Below, in pieces: positions 17,217 through 26,159 of a DNA stretch of 64,000 nt. The stretch is from assembly GCF_003977755.1 (NCBI RefSeq), contig NZ_RQWN01000006.1, forward strand, positions 1-64,000, in the 5' to 3' direction. The stretch's first letter is position 1; each line of letters starts with the position of its first letter. The notes under the pieces are model-generated. The model ran no database searches and was not told the origin of the DNA. It worked only from the letters and a program-made list of their open reading frames with translations. Origin of the DNA: Haloterrigena salifodinae (GTDB taxonomy: Archaea; Halobacteriota; Halobacteria; Halobacteriales; Natrialbaceae). Position numbers and translations under genes: made by a program.

Positions 17217-17747
17217 CGGTCTCTTCGTTACCCTTTTCGAGGACTCCAGCCGATATTCGAATCGGTGTCCGTTCGAACATTCTCCTCTCTGAGCACGGTG
17301 GGTGCCCGCAGCTATACCTGTGGATAGAAAAGAGGTGTTGAACCTGGATAGCTGCTGAGACCGGAAATCCGATTTCTTGTCTTTGCGACGGTAGCCGCTC
17401 CGATACCGTGTTCCCTGCCGTCGAAACGGGGTCCTTCGGAAATTTTTAAATCGATGATGGATTTGACCATCTTCCAATACCCAATACAATCATGAACAAA
17501 TTCATAACGTTATATAATGTCTATCTATGCGAGAGTGCCGGCTAGCTGACCGCTACTGCTGATCGGTCCGTTCGTCCCCGTTAACGGCTGTCCCGGATTC
17601 CATCGGGAGTTTCCGTTGCACGCGTCTGACACGACTTCTCGCGAAAACGAATCGACCCTTTCTCCCGAAACTGCACGGCCGATAGTCGAACTCGGTCCCG
17701 CTCCGCTCGCTCTCTCGCCTTCTTGTGGTGTGTTATCAAGCACCACT

Positions 17748-17756
17748 CTTATATAC
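17748..17756 (+). promoter_or_regulatory. TATA box of the small zinc-finger gene
   Basis: CTTATATAC, 30 bp before ATG 17787, the usual distance for a leaderless or near-leaderless haloarchaeal transcript. Confidence 0.55.
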
Positions 17757-17786
17757 GGGAACGTAGTCTACCTTCGTAGATGAAAA

Positions 17787-17936
17787 ATGGCGCCCGAAAA
17801 CCCCACTCGGTGTCCGCGCTGTGGCGGGAGTCTCCGGAAAGGAATCTCGTGGCATGAGTTCCTGCTCTCGAACGTGTTGAACTGCGAGGAGTGTCAGTAC
17901 GCAGCGTACCTGATACCGCCGGATTCCCACGCCTGA
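17787..17936 (+). CDS. 49-residue two-CxxC zinc-finger microprotein
   Basis: The protein starts MAPENPTRCPRCGGSLRKG and later has NCEECQYAAYLIPP, so two Cys-x2-Cys knuckles separated by about 21 residues make a treble-clef or zinc-ribbon site. Small proteins with CPxCG-type motifs are abundant in haloarchaea and several affect stress response or swarming; the partner of this one is unknown. The ATG at 17780 gives a 25-codon dead frame, so 17787 is the start. Position relative to the TATA box supports expression. Confidence 0.65.
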   Translation: MAPENPTRCPRCGGSLRKGISWHEFLLSNVLNCEECQYAAYLIPPDSHA

Positions 17937-17955
17937 ACTGAACTGAACTGAACTG
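17934..17955 (+). repeat. tandem TGAAC pentamer, four copies
   Basis: Four perfect TGAAC units; the first supplies the TGA stop of the zinc-finger microprotein. Three more units occur at 16847-16861. This is likely slippage-derived sequence. Confidence 0.6.
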
Positions 17956-18052
17956 CTAATCGTATTGCCGACTCGTGCACGGCGTCGACTCGCGTCGCCG
18001 ACCGCGCGTTCGGATTGCCTTCGGAGAGCGAGAGTCGGTACCGATTCGACGA

Positions 18053-18295
18053 CAGCACAATGCTCTTCGTCCGCATCATCGCGTGTATCGAAGCGTCGAG
18101 CCCTTCTCGGCCGATACCCGAATCCTTGTTCCCGCCGAAAGGGATATCGCTGAGTCCATGGGACGGCGCGCCGTTGATGCGGACCGCACCCGCATCGATC
18201 CGGTCGGCAAGCGCGAGCGTATGCTCGTAATCGGTCGTGAAGACGGCAGTGTCGAGCGCTAACTCGGACCGGCTGGCGAACTCGTCCGACGCGCT
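18053..18295 (-). pseudogene. aldehyde dehydrogenase C-terminal remnant
   Basis: On the minus strand the reading ELALDTAVFTTDYEHTLALA, then DRIDAGAVRINGAPSHGLSD, then IPFGGNKDSGIGREG, and finally MMRTKSIVL is the end of an NAD(P)-dependent aldehyde dehydrogenase. GxAxxNGAPxHxxxxxPFGGxKxSGxGREG is the family's C-terminal block. A stop at 18298 cuts it off upstream and the Cys active-site domain is absent. The type with PSHGLSDIPFGGNKDSG resembles lactaldehyde/glyceraldehyde dehydrogenases. Confidence 0.75.
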
Positions 18296-18535
18296 CTAAT
18301 AAACGCGACGCCGGACACGCCGAGAATCGGCGCATTCGATCGGTCTCGATTCACTGTTCGGGAGGACGTTGTGTACGCTATTACCATATGCGGCCGACAG
18401 CGGCGGGTCCGTCGGGCGAGGTAGCCGGACGATCGTTCGGCGCGTAAAACTACACGCAGACTTGAGAGGGAATTGCGGAAGCACTACTGTTAGAAACTTC
18501 GTAGGAGCGATTAGTGGGTCTTCTCAGCGAATTGT

Positions 18536-18555
18536 TTACAGAAGTACTCGTGTAA
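18536..18555. promoter_or_regulatory. 20-bp palindrome TTACA-N3-GTAC-N3-TGTAA, copy 2
   Basis: TTACAGAAGTACTCGTGTAA, flanked by AATTG, the same spacing as the copies at 6486 and 55290. It is 207 bp downstream of the end of the IclR remnant. Confidence 0.5.
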
Positions 18556-18761
18556 TCGAGGTCGAAGCCAGACGTCGATCTGCCTCGTTCTCTGCTCCCG
18601 ATCGCGTCGACGTCAGTATCTGCGGCCCACGTTCGAGTCGACCGCACATCTTCCGTCGCCCGTGGAACCGGATCGTCGTCGGCAACGAATCGCCGGAAGG
18701 AGATCTGAAACCGCGAACGCGGGAGCCGGAACCGACCGTACGACAATATCGTATCTGCCGC

Positions 18762-19335
18762 TCAGCTGTACTTCAAATCGAGCGTGATCCGGTTTGCGGC
18801 CTCGAGAACGTGCTTGGATAGTTCCTCTTCGAACCGCTCGTCGCTCGCTCGGGACATCGGACAGCAGACACTCACGGCGCCGAACACGGTACCGTTCTTC
18901 TTGACGGGAACCGCAATCGAGCCGAGTTCGGGCACCCGCTCGCCGCGAATGGTCGCGTAGCCGTCCTCCCGCGCTGTCTCGAGGTGTCGGAAGAACCGTT
19001 CTTCGTCGGTGATTGTCTCCTCGGTGACCGCGGGGAGCCCCTTCTCGGCGATGATCTCCGCGACGCGCTCCCAGGACATGTTGGCGAGCATCGCTTGCCC
19101 GAGGGCCTACAGTGCATCGGCGCCCGGCGACCGACGAACGTATCCAGGGAGACGGCCCGTTCGCCCTCCGCCTCGTAGACAATGACGCCGGTGCCGTTCT
19201 TCTCGACCGAGAGGTAGACGAGTTCGCCCGTCTTCCGCGCCAGCTGATCGACCTCCGGCCTCTCAGTTTTGAAGAACCGCGATTGTTTCTGGCGTGATCG
19301 CCCAACTCGAGAAAGCGTAGTCCGTCTACTTCGCC
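18762..19335 (-). pseudogene. IclR-family regulator remnant with frameshifts
   Basis: The last 109 codons are open from 19091 and match an IclR effector domain (GLPAVTEETITDEERFF, then FGAVSVCCPMSRASDERF). Upstream the frame shifts near 19110, where the reading TGELVYLSVEKNGTGVIVY, then ERAVSLDTFVGRRAPMHC, continues the same domain; a further shift near 19270 leads to GLRFLELGDHARNN. The N-terminal helix-turn-helix is gone. The effector part resembles the intact regulator at 47642. Confidence 0.8.
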
Positions 19336-19720
19336 ATCCTCGAGACGATCACGCTGCCGGTCGGACTCGCCCGCTATACGGCCGCGGTGATTGCCTCGTC
19401 GAACTGGCTTACAACAGGTATAGAGGGATTGAAACTGACTTTTGTGGGATTCATCATCCCGTCTGTCTTCGTGTTCGACGGCACGCTGCTCGCACAGGGG
19501 AGTCTCGGCCACATCCTGCTCGTCGCCAGCGTTGCGACCGTCGGCACCGTCTCGATCGCCGCCGGACTGAACGCATCGAACGTGGGATCGGTGAAACGGT
19601 TCGGACTCGTCGCCGCCGGCGTCGGGATGTACTACCCGTCGTACTGACGTACTCGCTGGAACTGGTGCTGTTCGTGCTCCTCTCCTGGGGCTACATCGCG
19701 GCGTCGTCAATGCGCGACCG
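19321..19720 (+). pseudogene. TRAP transporter large-permease remnant (fused 4TM/12TM type)
   Basis: From 19321 the reading SVYFAILETITLPVGLARYT, then GLKLTFVGFIIPSVFVFD, matches the C-terminal part of DctM/TAXI-type TRAP permeases (family form: ITPPxAxAAYxAAxIA..P..TGxxAxKLxxxGFxxPFxFVY). A stop at 19645-19647 and a one-base frame change are followed by YSLELVLFVLLSWGYIAASS. A stop at 19318 abuts the oppositely oriented IclR remnant, so the junction near 19318 looks like a deletion or rearrangement point. Confidence 0.7.
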
Positions 19721-19953
19721 AGCATCGACCCCTTCGAAAACCGCGAATGAGCCGAGCGCGATTCAGCGTCGGCTCGGAGACGACAGGATTCGCCGCTGTC
19801 GATCCGTCCCCTGTCTCAGTGTCGCGTTGGTCGCTATCCGAGGAGAGCGCAGTACTGTGCTATATTTCGACCTGACAGCGCCGACCGCAGTCTGGTAATG
19901 AACGCTTTATTCGAATGCAGCAGTTAGGGCACCTCTACCAGCTGCTGACGACT

Positions 19954-20031
19954 ACTCTCCCGGGAGATGCAACTCGGGTTGTGGTGTGTTAAACTCTCCC
20001 GGGGGATGAAACTCGGATTATGGTGTGTTAA
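19954..20031 (+). repeat. two tandem copies of a 39-bp unit
   Basis: Units 19954-19992 and 19993-20031 begin ACTCTCCCGGG and end GTGTGTTAA, and agree at about 35 of 39 positions. The first unit contains the palindrome TCTCCCGGGAGA. No gene is associated; the gap 19721-20264 holds nothing else I can support. Confidence 0.7.
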
Positions 20032-20264
20032 CCCATTACTACCGCCGGCTATCCCTTCGCTTCGATACGCGGGTCGGTGGTTCGGACTCCGTCCTCGCTG
20101 GTACCGAACGAAAGTAGCGTCGAGTGAGAGCGCTGTGATTCACGTCGCGGTCGGCGCTCCCGCTCGCCGCACGATCCATCACGCGCCGTCGGCGTCGCTC
20201 GAGAGCCGGCGCAGTTCGCAGTCGCGGAACGCGCCGAGAATCGTCGACTAGCGGACGCGGCCTA

Positions 20265-22745
20265 CTAACGGCCGACGTCGACCGTCGTTTCGCTCCCGTC
20301 GTAGGTCACCGTCGTCTGCGACTCGGCCTCGTCGACACCGGTGCCGACGCCCCGCTCGACGGGGACGATCCGGAACTCCCGCGTTTCGGTCAGTTCGGGG
20401 AACCAGCCCTCGCGGTCGCCGATCGCGAGTTCCCCGGCAGGATCGTCCCACGCGATCGGCGTCACCGCGTACTCCCCGTCCTCGTACGCGTATCCGTCGC
20501 CGGCATCCTCGTAGAGCTCGAACGAGCCGTCGCGGCCGGGGTAGACGCGCAGTGTCCACGGGGCGTCGGGCCGTTCCTCGGTGTGTTGGACGACTGGGCC
20601 CATCGGGACGACGCTCCCCGCGCGGACGAACAGCGGAAGCTTCTCGAGGGGCGCGTCGGCGAGGATCGTCTGCCCGCCCTCGTAACGCTCGCCCGTCCAG
20701 AAGTCGTACCACGCCGCGCCGTCGGGGAGGTAGACCTCGCGGGCTTTTGCCCGTCCCTCGAGGGGCGTCGAGCCGGGGCCGTAGTACATCGGTTCGGTGA
20801 CCGGACAGACCAGCAACGCCGGGCCGAACATGAACTGGTCGACGATCTCGTGGACGCGGTCGTCCTCGCGGAACTCGAACGCGAGGTGGCGGAACATCGT
20901 GTACTCGTCGCGGGTTTCCCATCCCGCCAGCGAGTAGATGTACGGAAGCAATCGGTAGCGCAGTTCGTCGAATTTCACGAGCGTGTCGTAGGTTCGATCG
21001 CCGGGTTCGCCGAAGCGCCACATCTCGCGGGGCGTGTTCGTTCCGTGCGAGCGAAACAGCGGCAGGAAAGTGCCGAACTGGAACCAGCGCGTGTAGAGCT
21101 CCCGATAGCCGAGGTCCTCGTGGCCCGCGTCGAAGTCGCCGTTCGCGTAGAACTCATCGTCGGTGTTGTCTTCGACGAAAAAGGCGCCGATGTCGAGGGT
21201 CCACTTCGGGTTCCCGGTGACGGTGAACTGCAGCCCGTCGGCGATCTGTCTCTCGAAGCGGTCCCACGTCGCCTCGATATCGCCTGACCAGGTGACCGCG
21301 CCGTAGCGCTGCTGGCCCGGATACCCGCTCCGCGTGAGGTTGAGTACCCGTTTTTCCTCGGTCGTCGACCGCTGTCCCTTGTAGAGTCCTTTCGCCTGGT
21401 AGAGCGAGTAGGCGTTGGTGTAGGCTGGATCGAAGACCCGCTTGTAGTCGCTCGCAATCAACTCGAGGCGTTGTTCGGGCTCGAGGGGGTCCTCGAGCCC
21501 CCAGTTGGGGTTGTACGGCTCCGTCGAGTCGGCCCACCAGGCGTCGACGCCGTGGGAGAACAGCCCTTCCTCGGCCTGGTTCCAGTACAGGTCCCGCGCG
21601 TCCTCGGAGAAGACGTCGTAGTAGTGGACTTCGTTGTCGGGCGCCGAGAGGTCGCCGTCGTCGAGCAGGTGGCCCGCCGCGGCCATCTCCTCGTGGTCCT
21701 CGCCGGTGATCATGTTCGGCCAGATGGAGAGCATCAGGCGCACGTTACGTTCGTGCAGTTCGTCGGTCAGCGCGTCGGGATCGGGGAATCGCGACGGTTC
21801 GAACGACTTCTGGCCCCAGCGTCCCCAGTCGCCTTCCGGGCCGCCCCACGACTCGAAATCGGGGTCGTCCGCCGTCGAATCGGGCCAGTACTGCCAGTCC
21901 TGGACGATGCAGTCGAGCGGAATCTCCCGGTCGCGGTACTCGTCGACAACCTCGAGGAGTTCGTCCTGACTCGTATAGCGCTCTTTCGACTGTACGTAGC
22001 CGTAGGACCACTTCGGGAGCATCGTCGCGTCACCCGTCAGCCGGCGAACGCCGGAGACGACGTCGTCGAGTTCCGGTCCGTAGACGAAATAGAAATCGAG
22101 TTCGTCCACGCACTCCGACCAGACGTACGTGCCGTGGCGGTCGTCGTGGAACGTCGATAGCGAGTAACTGTCGAACAGGAACCCGTACCCGCGCGTAGAG
22201 ACGAACACGGGCATCGCCACCTTCGTGTTGTGCTGGTAGAGGTGCTGATCGCGTCCGCGGTAGTTCGCGATGCCGTCGTCGTGCTGGCCGAGCCCGTAGA
22301 TCGCCTCGTCCGCGGCGAACTCGAGGGACAGCTTCGTCGAGTACGCCTCGCGCTCGAGCGTCTCTACCGGCGTCGCGGCGTTCTCGCCGGCCAGTTCGGC
22401 GACGTCGACGGGGCAGCGTTCCTTCCCGCCGTCGCGGGGCTCCCGGACCAGCAACTCGCCGTCGGCGTCACGCCACGTGAGCGCGCAGGTGTCCTTTGCG
22501 AGGTCGACCCGGAGCGTGTCGGTCTCGAGCGTGACCGTCGCCTCGCCGTCGGTCACTGACCAGTCGACGTCGGTTGCGGGTTGCTCGACGATCATCGGGC
22601 TCTCGGTCGACGGCTCGGTGATCGAGTCGCCGTCCGTCGCGACAACCCTGACGACGGCGTCGTCGATGATTTGGAGCTTCAACAACCCCTCGTCGGTTCG
22701 AATGCGCGGACCGTCCGGTTCCGATCGGAGTGCCTCGAACTGCAT
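20265..22745 (-). CDS. glycoside hydrolase family 31, alpha-xylosidase/alpha-glucosidase
   Basis: An 826-residue GH31 enzyme. An N-terminal galactose-mutarotase-like domain (IYGLGQHDDGIANYRGRDQ) precedes the TIM barrel. The catalytic nucleophile is the Asp in DAWWADSTEP near residue 405, and the acid/base is the Asp in WSGDIEATW near 485; a C-terminal beta domain (DUF5110-like) ends the protein. The barrel start PKWSYGYVQSKERY and IVQDWQYW are typical of alpha-xylosidase-type GH31 proteins, but alpha-glucosidase activity cannot be excluded. There is no signal peptide from ATG 22745, so it should be cytoplasmic; upstream in-frame starts to 23003 run through AT-rich promoter sequence. It is divergent from the secreted beta-galactosidase. 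Confidence 0.9.
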   Translation of the reverse strand: MQFEALRSEPDGPRIRTDEGLLKLQIIDDAVVRVVATDGDSITEPSTESPMIVEQPATDVDWSVTDGEATVTLETDTLRVDLAKDTCALTWRDADGELLVREPRDGGKERCPVDVAELAGENAATPVETLEREAYSTKLSLEFAADEAIYGLGQHDDGIANYRGRDQHLYQHNTKVAMPVFVSTRGYGFLFDSYSLSTFHDDRHGTYVWSECVDELDFYFVYGPELDDVVSGVRRLTGDATMLPKWSYGYVQSKERYTSQDELLEVVDEYRDREIPLDCIVQDWQYWPDSTADDPDFESWGGPEGDWGRWGQKSFEPSRFPDPDALTDELHERNVRLMLSIWPNMITGEDHEEMAAAGHLLDDGDLSAPDNEVHYYDVFSEDARDLYWNQAEEGLFSHGVDAWWADSTEPYNPNWGLEDPLEPEQRLELIASDYKRVFDPAYTNAYSLYQAKGLYKGQRSTTEEKRVLNLTRSGYPGQQRYGAVTWSGDIEATWDRFERQIADGLQFTVTGNPKWTLDIGAFFVEDNTDDEFYANGDFDAGHEDLGYRELYTRWFQFGTFLPLFRSHGTNTPREMWRFGEPGDRTYDTLVKFDELRYRLLPYIYSLAGWETRDEYTMFRHLAFEFREDDRVHEIVDQFMFGPALLVCPVTEPMYYGPGSTPLEGRAKAREVYLPDGAAWYDFWTGERYEGGQTILADAPLEKLPLFVRAGSVVPMGPVVQHTEERPDAPWTLRVYPGRDGSFELYEDAGDGYAYEDGEYAVTPIAWDDPAGELAIGDREGWFPELTETREFRIVPVERGVGTGVDEAESQTTVTYDGSETTVDVGR

Positions 22746-22978
22746 ACACAGACGAAGTCGGTCCGATCCCTTTACTGTTGCTATCACAACAGGTCGGGAT
22801 CGTCGACGACGTCGGCGGCGATCGAGTTCGCACGGCGTTCGCGCCTCGCCGCCCCCGTCCGATTCTATCGGTGAGACGGCCCCAAACGGAGGGGATGACT
22901 GTCTTTCCGCCACGATATATAATATATCATCCCGGTACGAACATTTATTATTAACGTTATCATTATCTATCATTCCGA

Positions 22979-25900
22979 ATGGGAAGCGAACAACCCGATT
23001 CACGGCGGAGTGCAGTCGATGGTACAGTACCGATCTCCCGACGGAACGTGTTGCTGGCCTCGGGGGCCGTCACCCTCCTCCCCGGCCTCGCGGCCGGCGG
23101 TCGAACGGACGACCCGATACCCGATCGATCGCCGGGCGATCTCGATCTCGAGGCGTACCTTGAGAATCCGGCGACGGTCGCGGAAAACCAGACCGAACCG
23201 CACGTCCCGACGATCCCGTATCCGTCCGTCGAGGCGGCCCTCGCTGGGGACCGACGGTGTGCGTCGCCGAGCGAGCGACGGGATCGGTCGCCGTTCGTCC
23301 GATCGCTCGAGGGCGAGTGGGAGTTCGTCTGGTCGCTCACGCCCGACGGCGCGCCGGACGACTTCGACGCGGTCGACGACTGGGACCGGATCGACGTCCC
23401 GTCGGTCTGGCAGACGGAGGGCTACGGCCACGCCATGTATCGGAACGTTCCGGTACCGATGACTCCCTACGAGCCGCCCGAAGTACCCGACACCATCAAC
23501 CCGGTCGGGACCTACCGCCGGACGGTGACGGTGCCGGGGAACTGGACGAACGACCGACGGACGTTCCTCCGGTTCGAGGGGGTCAAGTCCGCCGCCTTCG
23601 TCTGGGTGAACGGCCGGTACGTCGGCTACGATCAGGGCTCGATGACGCCGGCCGAGTTCGACGTCACCGATGCCCTCGAGCCCGGCAAAAACACGGTCGC
23701 CGTACAGGTGTACCGGTGGTCTGATGGCACCTACCTCGAGAACCAGGACATGTGGCACTTCGCGGGTATCTACCGGGACGCGTACCTGTACTCGACGCCG
23801 CAGGTTCACCTCCGCGACTACGCCGTTCGCACCGAGTTAGACGAGAGCTACGAGGACGCGACGCTTACAGTAGACGCCGAAGTCGCCGACCTCTCGACGG
23901 CGGATGCAGACGGGGACGGGCGCGGAAGAGGGAAAAACGGTGGGGGCGAAAACGGGAAGAGACACGGAAGAGCGAACGGAAACGGTACGTCCGGCTCGTA
24001 CGCTCTCCGCGCGCAGCTGTTCGATCCGGACGGCGATCACGTGACGACGGTCGAGGAGGACGCCGACGTCCCAGCCGGCGACAGTGTCGGCGTCACGCTC
24101 GAGGCCCACGTCTCGGACCCGCACAAGTGGTCCGCGGAACACCCCCACCTCTACCGGCTCGGGCTCGAACTTGTTCCGTCCGGCTCGAACCGGCCGCTCG
24201 AGGCCCAACTCGAGCGCGTGGGGTTTCGCGAGTACGAGATCGTCGACGGACAGGTCCGCGTCAACGGCGCGCCCGTCGAGTTCAGGGGCGTCAATCGCCA
24301 CGAACACGACCCCGTGAGCGGCCGGACGATGACGACCGAGCGGATCCGCGAGGACCTCGAGTTGCTGAAGCGATCCAACGTCAACGCGATCCGCACCTCA
24401 CACTACCCGAACGATCCCAAGTTCGCCGCACTGGCCGACGAGTACGGCTTCTACGTACAAGACGAGGTCAACGCCGAGACCCACCAGAACGAGGAACTCG
24501 TCAACGAACACCCCGAGTTCGATCCGTCGTTCATGGATCGGTTCCGCAGCATGGTTCAGCGCGACAAGAACCACCCGTCGATCTTCACGTGGAGCACCGG
24601 TAACGAAGCCGGTCTCGGCCCCGCCCACGTCGAGATGGCCGACTACGCGACCGACGTCGACGACACGCGCTTTCTCTATCACCAGGCCAACAACGGCGGC
24701 GTCGCCCCGTTCGCGCCGATCATCGGCCCGCGGTACATCAGCCCCGACGAACTCGAGGGCTTCGCGCTCGACGAGGACGAGGACCGACCGGTGATCATGG
24801 GCGAGTACAGCCACGCAATGGGCAACAGCTTGGGGCTCATGGAGCCGTTCTGGGAGACGATTCACGAGCGCGACCAGCTTCAGGGCGGCTTCATCTGGGA
24901 CTGGGTCGACCAGACGTTGTACGAGGACCTGACGATCACGCCCGACGAGAGCGGCACCGGGAACGACGGGGCCCTCCACGGCAACCCTTCGATCGTCGAG
25001 ACCGACCGCGGGAGCGCGCTCGCCCTCTCCGGACTCGACGACTGGGTGGAACTCTACAGGGACCCGAGTCTCGACGTCACCGAGCCTGGGCTCACCGTGG
25101 AGGCCGTCATCAAGCCGCGGGAGCCCTGGACCGGCGCGGATCCGTACGTCACGAAGGGCGACACCCAATACGCCCTCCAGATGGCCGACGAGGAGACGCT
25201 GGAGTGGTTCGTCTACGATCCCGACGAGGAGTGGATCACCGTCAGCGCGCCGGTGCCGGACGACTGGACCGGCTCCTGGCACCACGTCGCGGGCGTCCAC
25301 ACCGGCGCCGAACTGCAGCTGTACGTCGACGGCGAACTGCTCGAGACGACCGAGCACGACGGCGATATCGGACATGCCCGCCAGCCCGTCAACGTCGGGC
25401 GAAACGCGACGCTGCACACCGACGGCTACGAGGGCTGGCTGTCCAACGCCGTCTTCGATTCGGTCCGCATCTACGACCGCGCGCTCTCGCCCGCGGAACT
25501 CGCGTCCGACCGCGCCGCCGACGATGCGATCCTCGACCTCGCGTTCGAGGAGTTCCGCGACGAGGGAACGTTCCGCTCGTACGGCGTGAGCCCCTTCTGT
25601 ATCAACGGAACGATCTTCGCCGACCGCACCCCGCAGCCGGAGCTGTGGGAACTGAAAAAGGCCCACCAGCCCGTCGGAATCGACCCGGTCGATCCGGCCG
25701 CGGGCGTCGTCGAGATCCACAATCGGTTCCACTTCACGCCCCTCTCGGCCCTCGAAACGATCTGGGAGCTGACCGACGGCGAGACGGTGCTACAGGACGG
25801 CGTCCTGTCGCTCGAGGTCGAACCGGGAGCGACGCGGGACGCGACCGTCCCGTTCGATGAGCCCGATCTCGAGCCGGGTGCGGAGTACTGGCTGACCATC

Positions 25901-26041
25901 AGCGTCGCGCTTGCCGAGGATACCAAGTGGGCCGACGCCGGCCACGAGGTGGCCTTCGAACAGTTCGCGGTCCCCTTCGACGTCCCGGAACCGCCGCTCG
26001 AGCGAATTGACTCGATGCCGAGCACCTCGGTGAGCCGATGA
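22979..26041 (+). CDS. GH2 beta-galactosidase large chain with inserted LamG domain, Tat-exported
   Basis: A 1020-residue protein. It opens with a Tat signal (ISRRNVLLASGAVTLLPG, residues 19-36). GH2 sugar-binding, immunoglobulin-like and TIM-barrel domains follow. The acid/base Glu is in WSTGNEAGLG near residue 543 and the nucleophile Glu in GEYSHAMGNS near 608. Between the barrel and LacZ domain 4 there is an extra concanavalin/LamG-type domain at about 660-845 (TVEAVIKPREPW, WHHVAGVHTGAELQLYVDG), probably a carbohydrate-binding insertion. A low-complexity Gly/Asn/Lys/Arg-rich loop at about 305-340 is unusual for this acidic protein. The LacZ domain 5 is encoded separately by the next gene. 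Confidence 0.9.
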   Translation: MGSEQPDSRRSAVDGTVPISRRNVLLASGAVTLLPGLAAGGRTDDPIPDRSPGDLDLEAYLENPATVAENQTEPHVPTIPYPSVEAALAGDRRCASPSERRDRSPFVRSLEGEWEFVWSLTPDGAPDDFDAVDDWDRIDVPSVWQTEGYGHAMYRNVPVPMTPYEPPEVPDTINPVGTYRRTVTVPGNWTNDRRTFLRFEGVKSAAFVWVNGRYVGYDQGSMTPAEFDVTDALEPGKNTVAVQVYRWSDGTYLENQDMWHFAGIYRDAYLYSTPQVHLRDYAVRTELDESYEDATLTVDAEVADLSTADADGDGRGRGKNGGGENGKRHGRANGNGTSGSYALRAQLFDPDGDHVTTVEEDADVPAGDSVGVTLEAHVSDPHKWSAEHPHLYRLGLELVPSGSNRPLEAQLERVGFREYEIVDGQVRVNGAPVEFRGVNRHEHDPVSGRTMTTERIREDLELLKRSNVNAIRTSHYPNDPKFAALADEYGFYVQDEVNAETHQNEELVNEHPEFDPSFMDRFRSMVQRDKNHPSIFTWSTGNEAGLGPAHVEMADYATDVDDTRFLYHQANNGGVAPFAPIIGPRYISPDELEGFALDEDEDRPVIMGEYSHAMGNSLGLMEPFWETIHERDQLQGGFIWDWVDQTLYEDLTITPDESGTGNDGALHGNPSIVETDRGSALALSGLDDWVELYRDPSLDVTEPGLTVEAVIKPREPWTGADPYVTKGDTQYALQMADEETLEWFVYDPDEEWITVSAPVPDDWTGSWHHVAGVHTGAELQLYVDGELLETTEHDGDIGHARQPVNVGRNATLHTDGYEGWLSNAVFDSVRIYDRALSPAELASDRAADDAILDLAFEEFRDEGTFRSYGVSPFCINGTIFADRTPQPELWELKKAHQPVGIDPVDPAAGVVEIHNRFHFTPLSALETIWELTDGETVLQDGVLSLEVEPGATRDATVPFDEPDLEPGAEYWLTISVALAEDTKWADAGHEVAFEQFAVPFDVPEPPLERIDSMPSTSVSR

Positions 26042-26159
26042 CCGGGAGCGCCGTCGACGCGACCGACCGCCCGCGACCCAGCCGGCGTCAGATCGATGCG
26101 GCGCGGACTGACGGACAGCGGTTTCGAACGAATTCACACCGACGACCACGGACGAGCAC

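Noticed and set aside
17525-17746. Minus-strand frame of 73 codons
   Set aside because: Its GTG start directly abuts the TATA box with no room for a transcript start; codon use is poor.
17934-17955. TGAAC tandem as a CRISPR or replication iteron
   Set aside because: Pure 5-bp slippage-type repeat with no spacers and no replication gene nearby.
18369-18821. Plus-strand 150-codon frame over the IclR remnant end
   Set aside because: Overlaps the recognisable IclR reading on the other strand; composition is Arg/Ser-rich shadow type.
24398-25732. Minus-strand 444-codon frame opposite the beta-galactosidase
   Set aside because: The plus strand has catalytic GH2 motifs across the same bases; the minus reading has no domain.
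26042-26159. The GH2 split as a simple frameshift of a single lacZ
   Set aside because: The linker holds stops and unrelated sequence, both genes have sound starts, and LacL/LacM-type splits are known.
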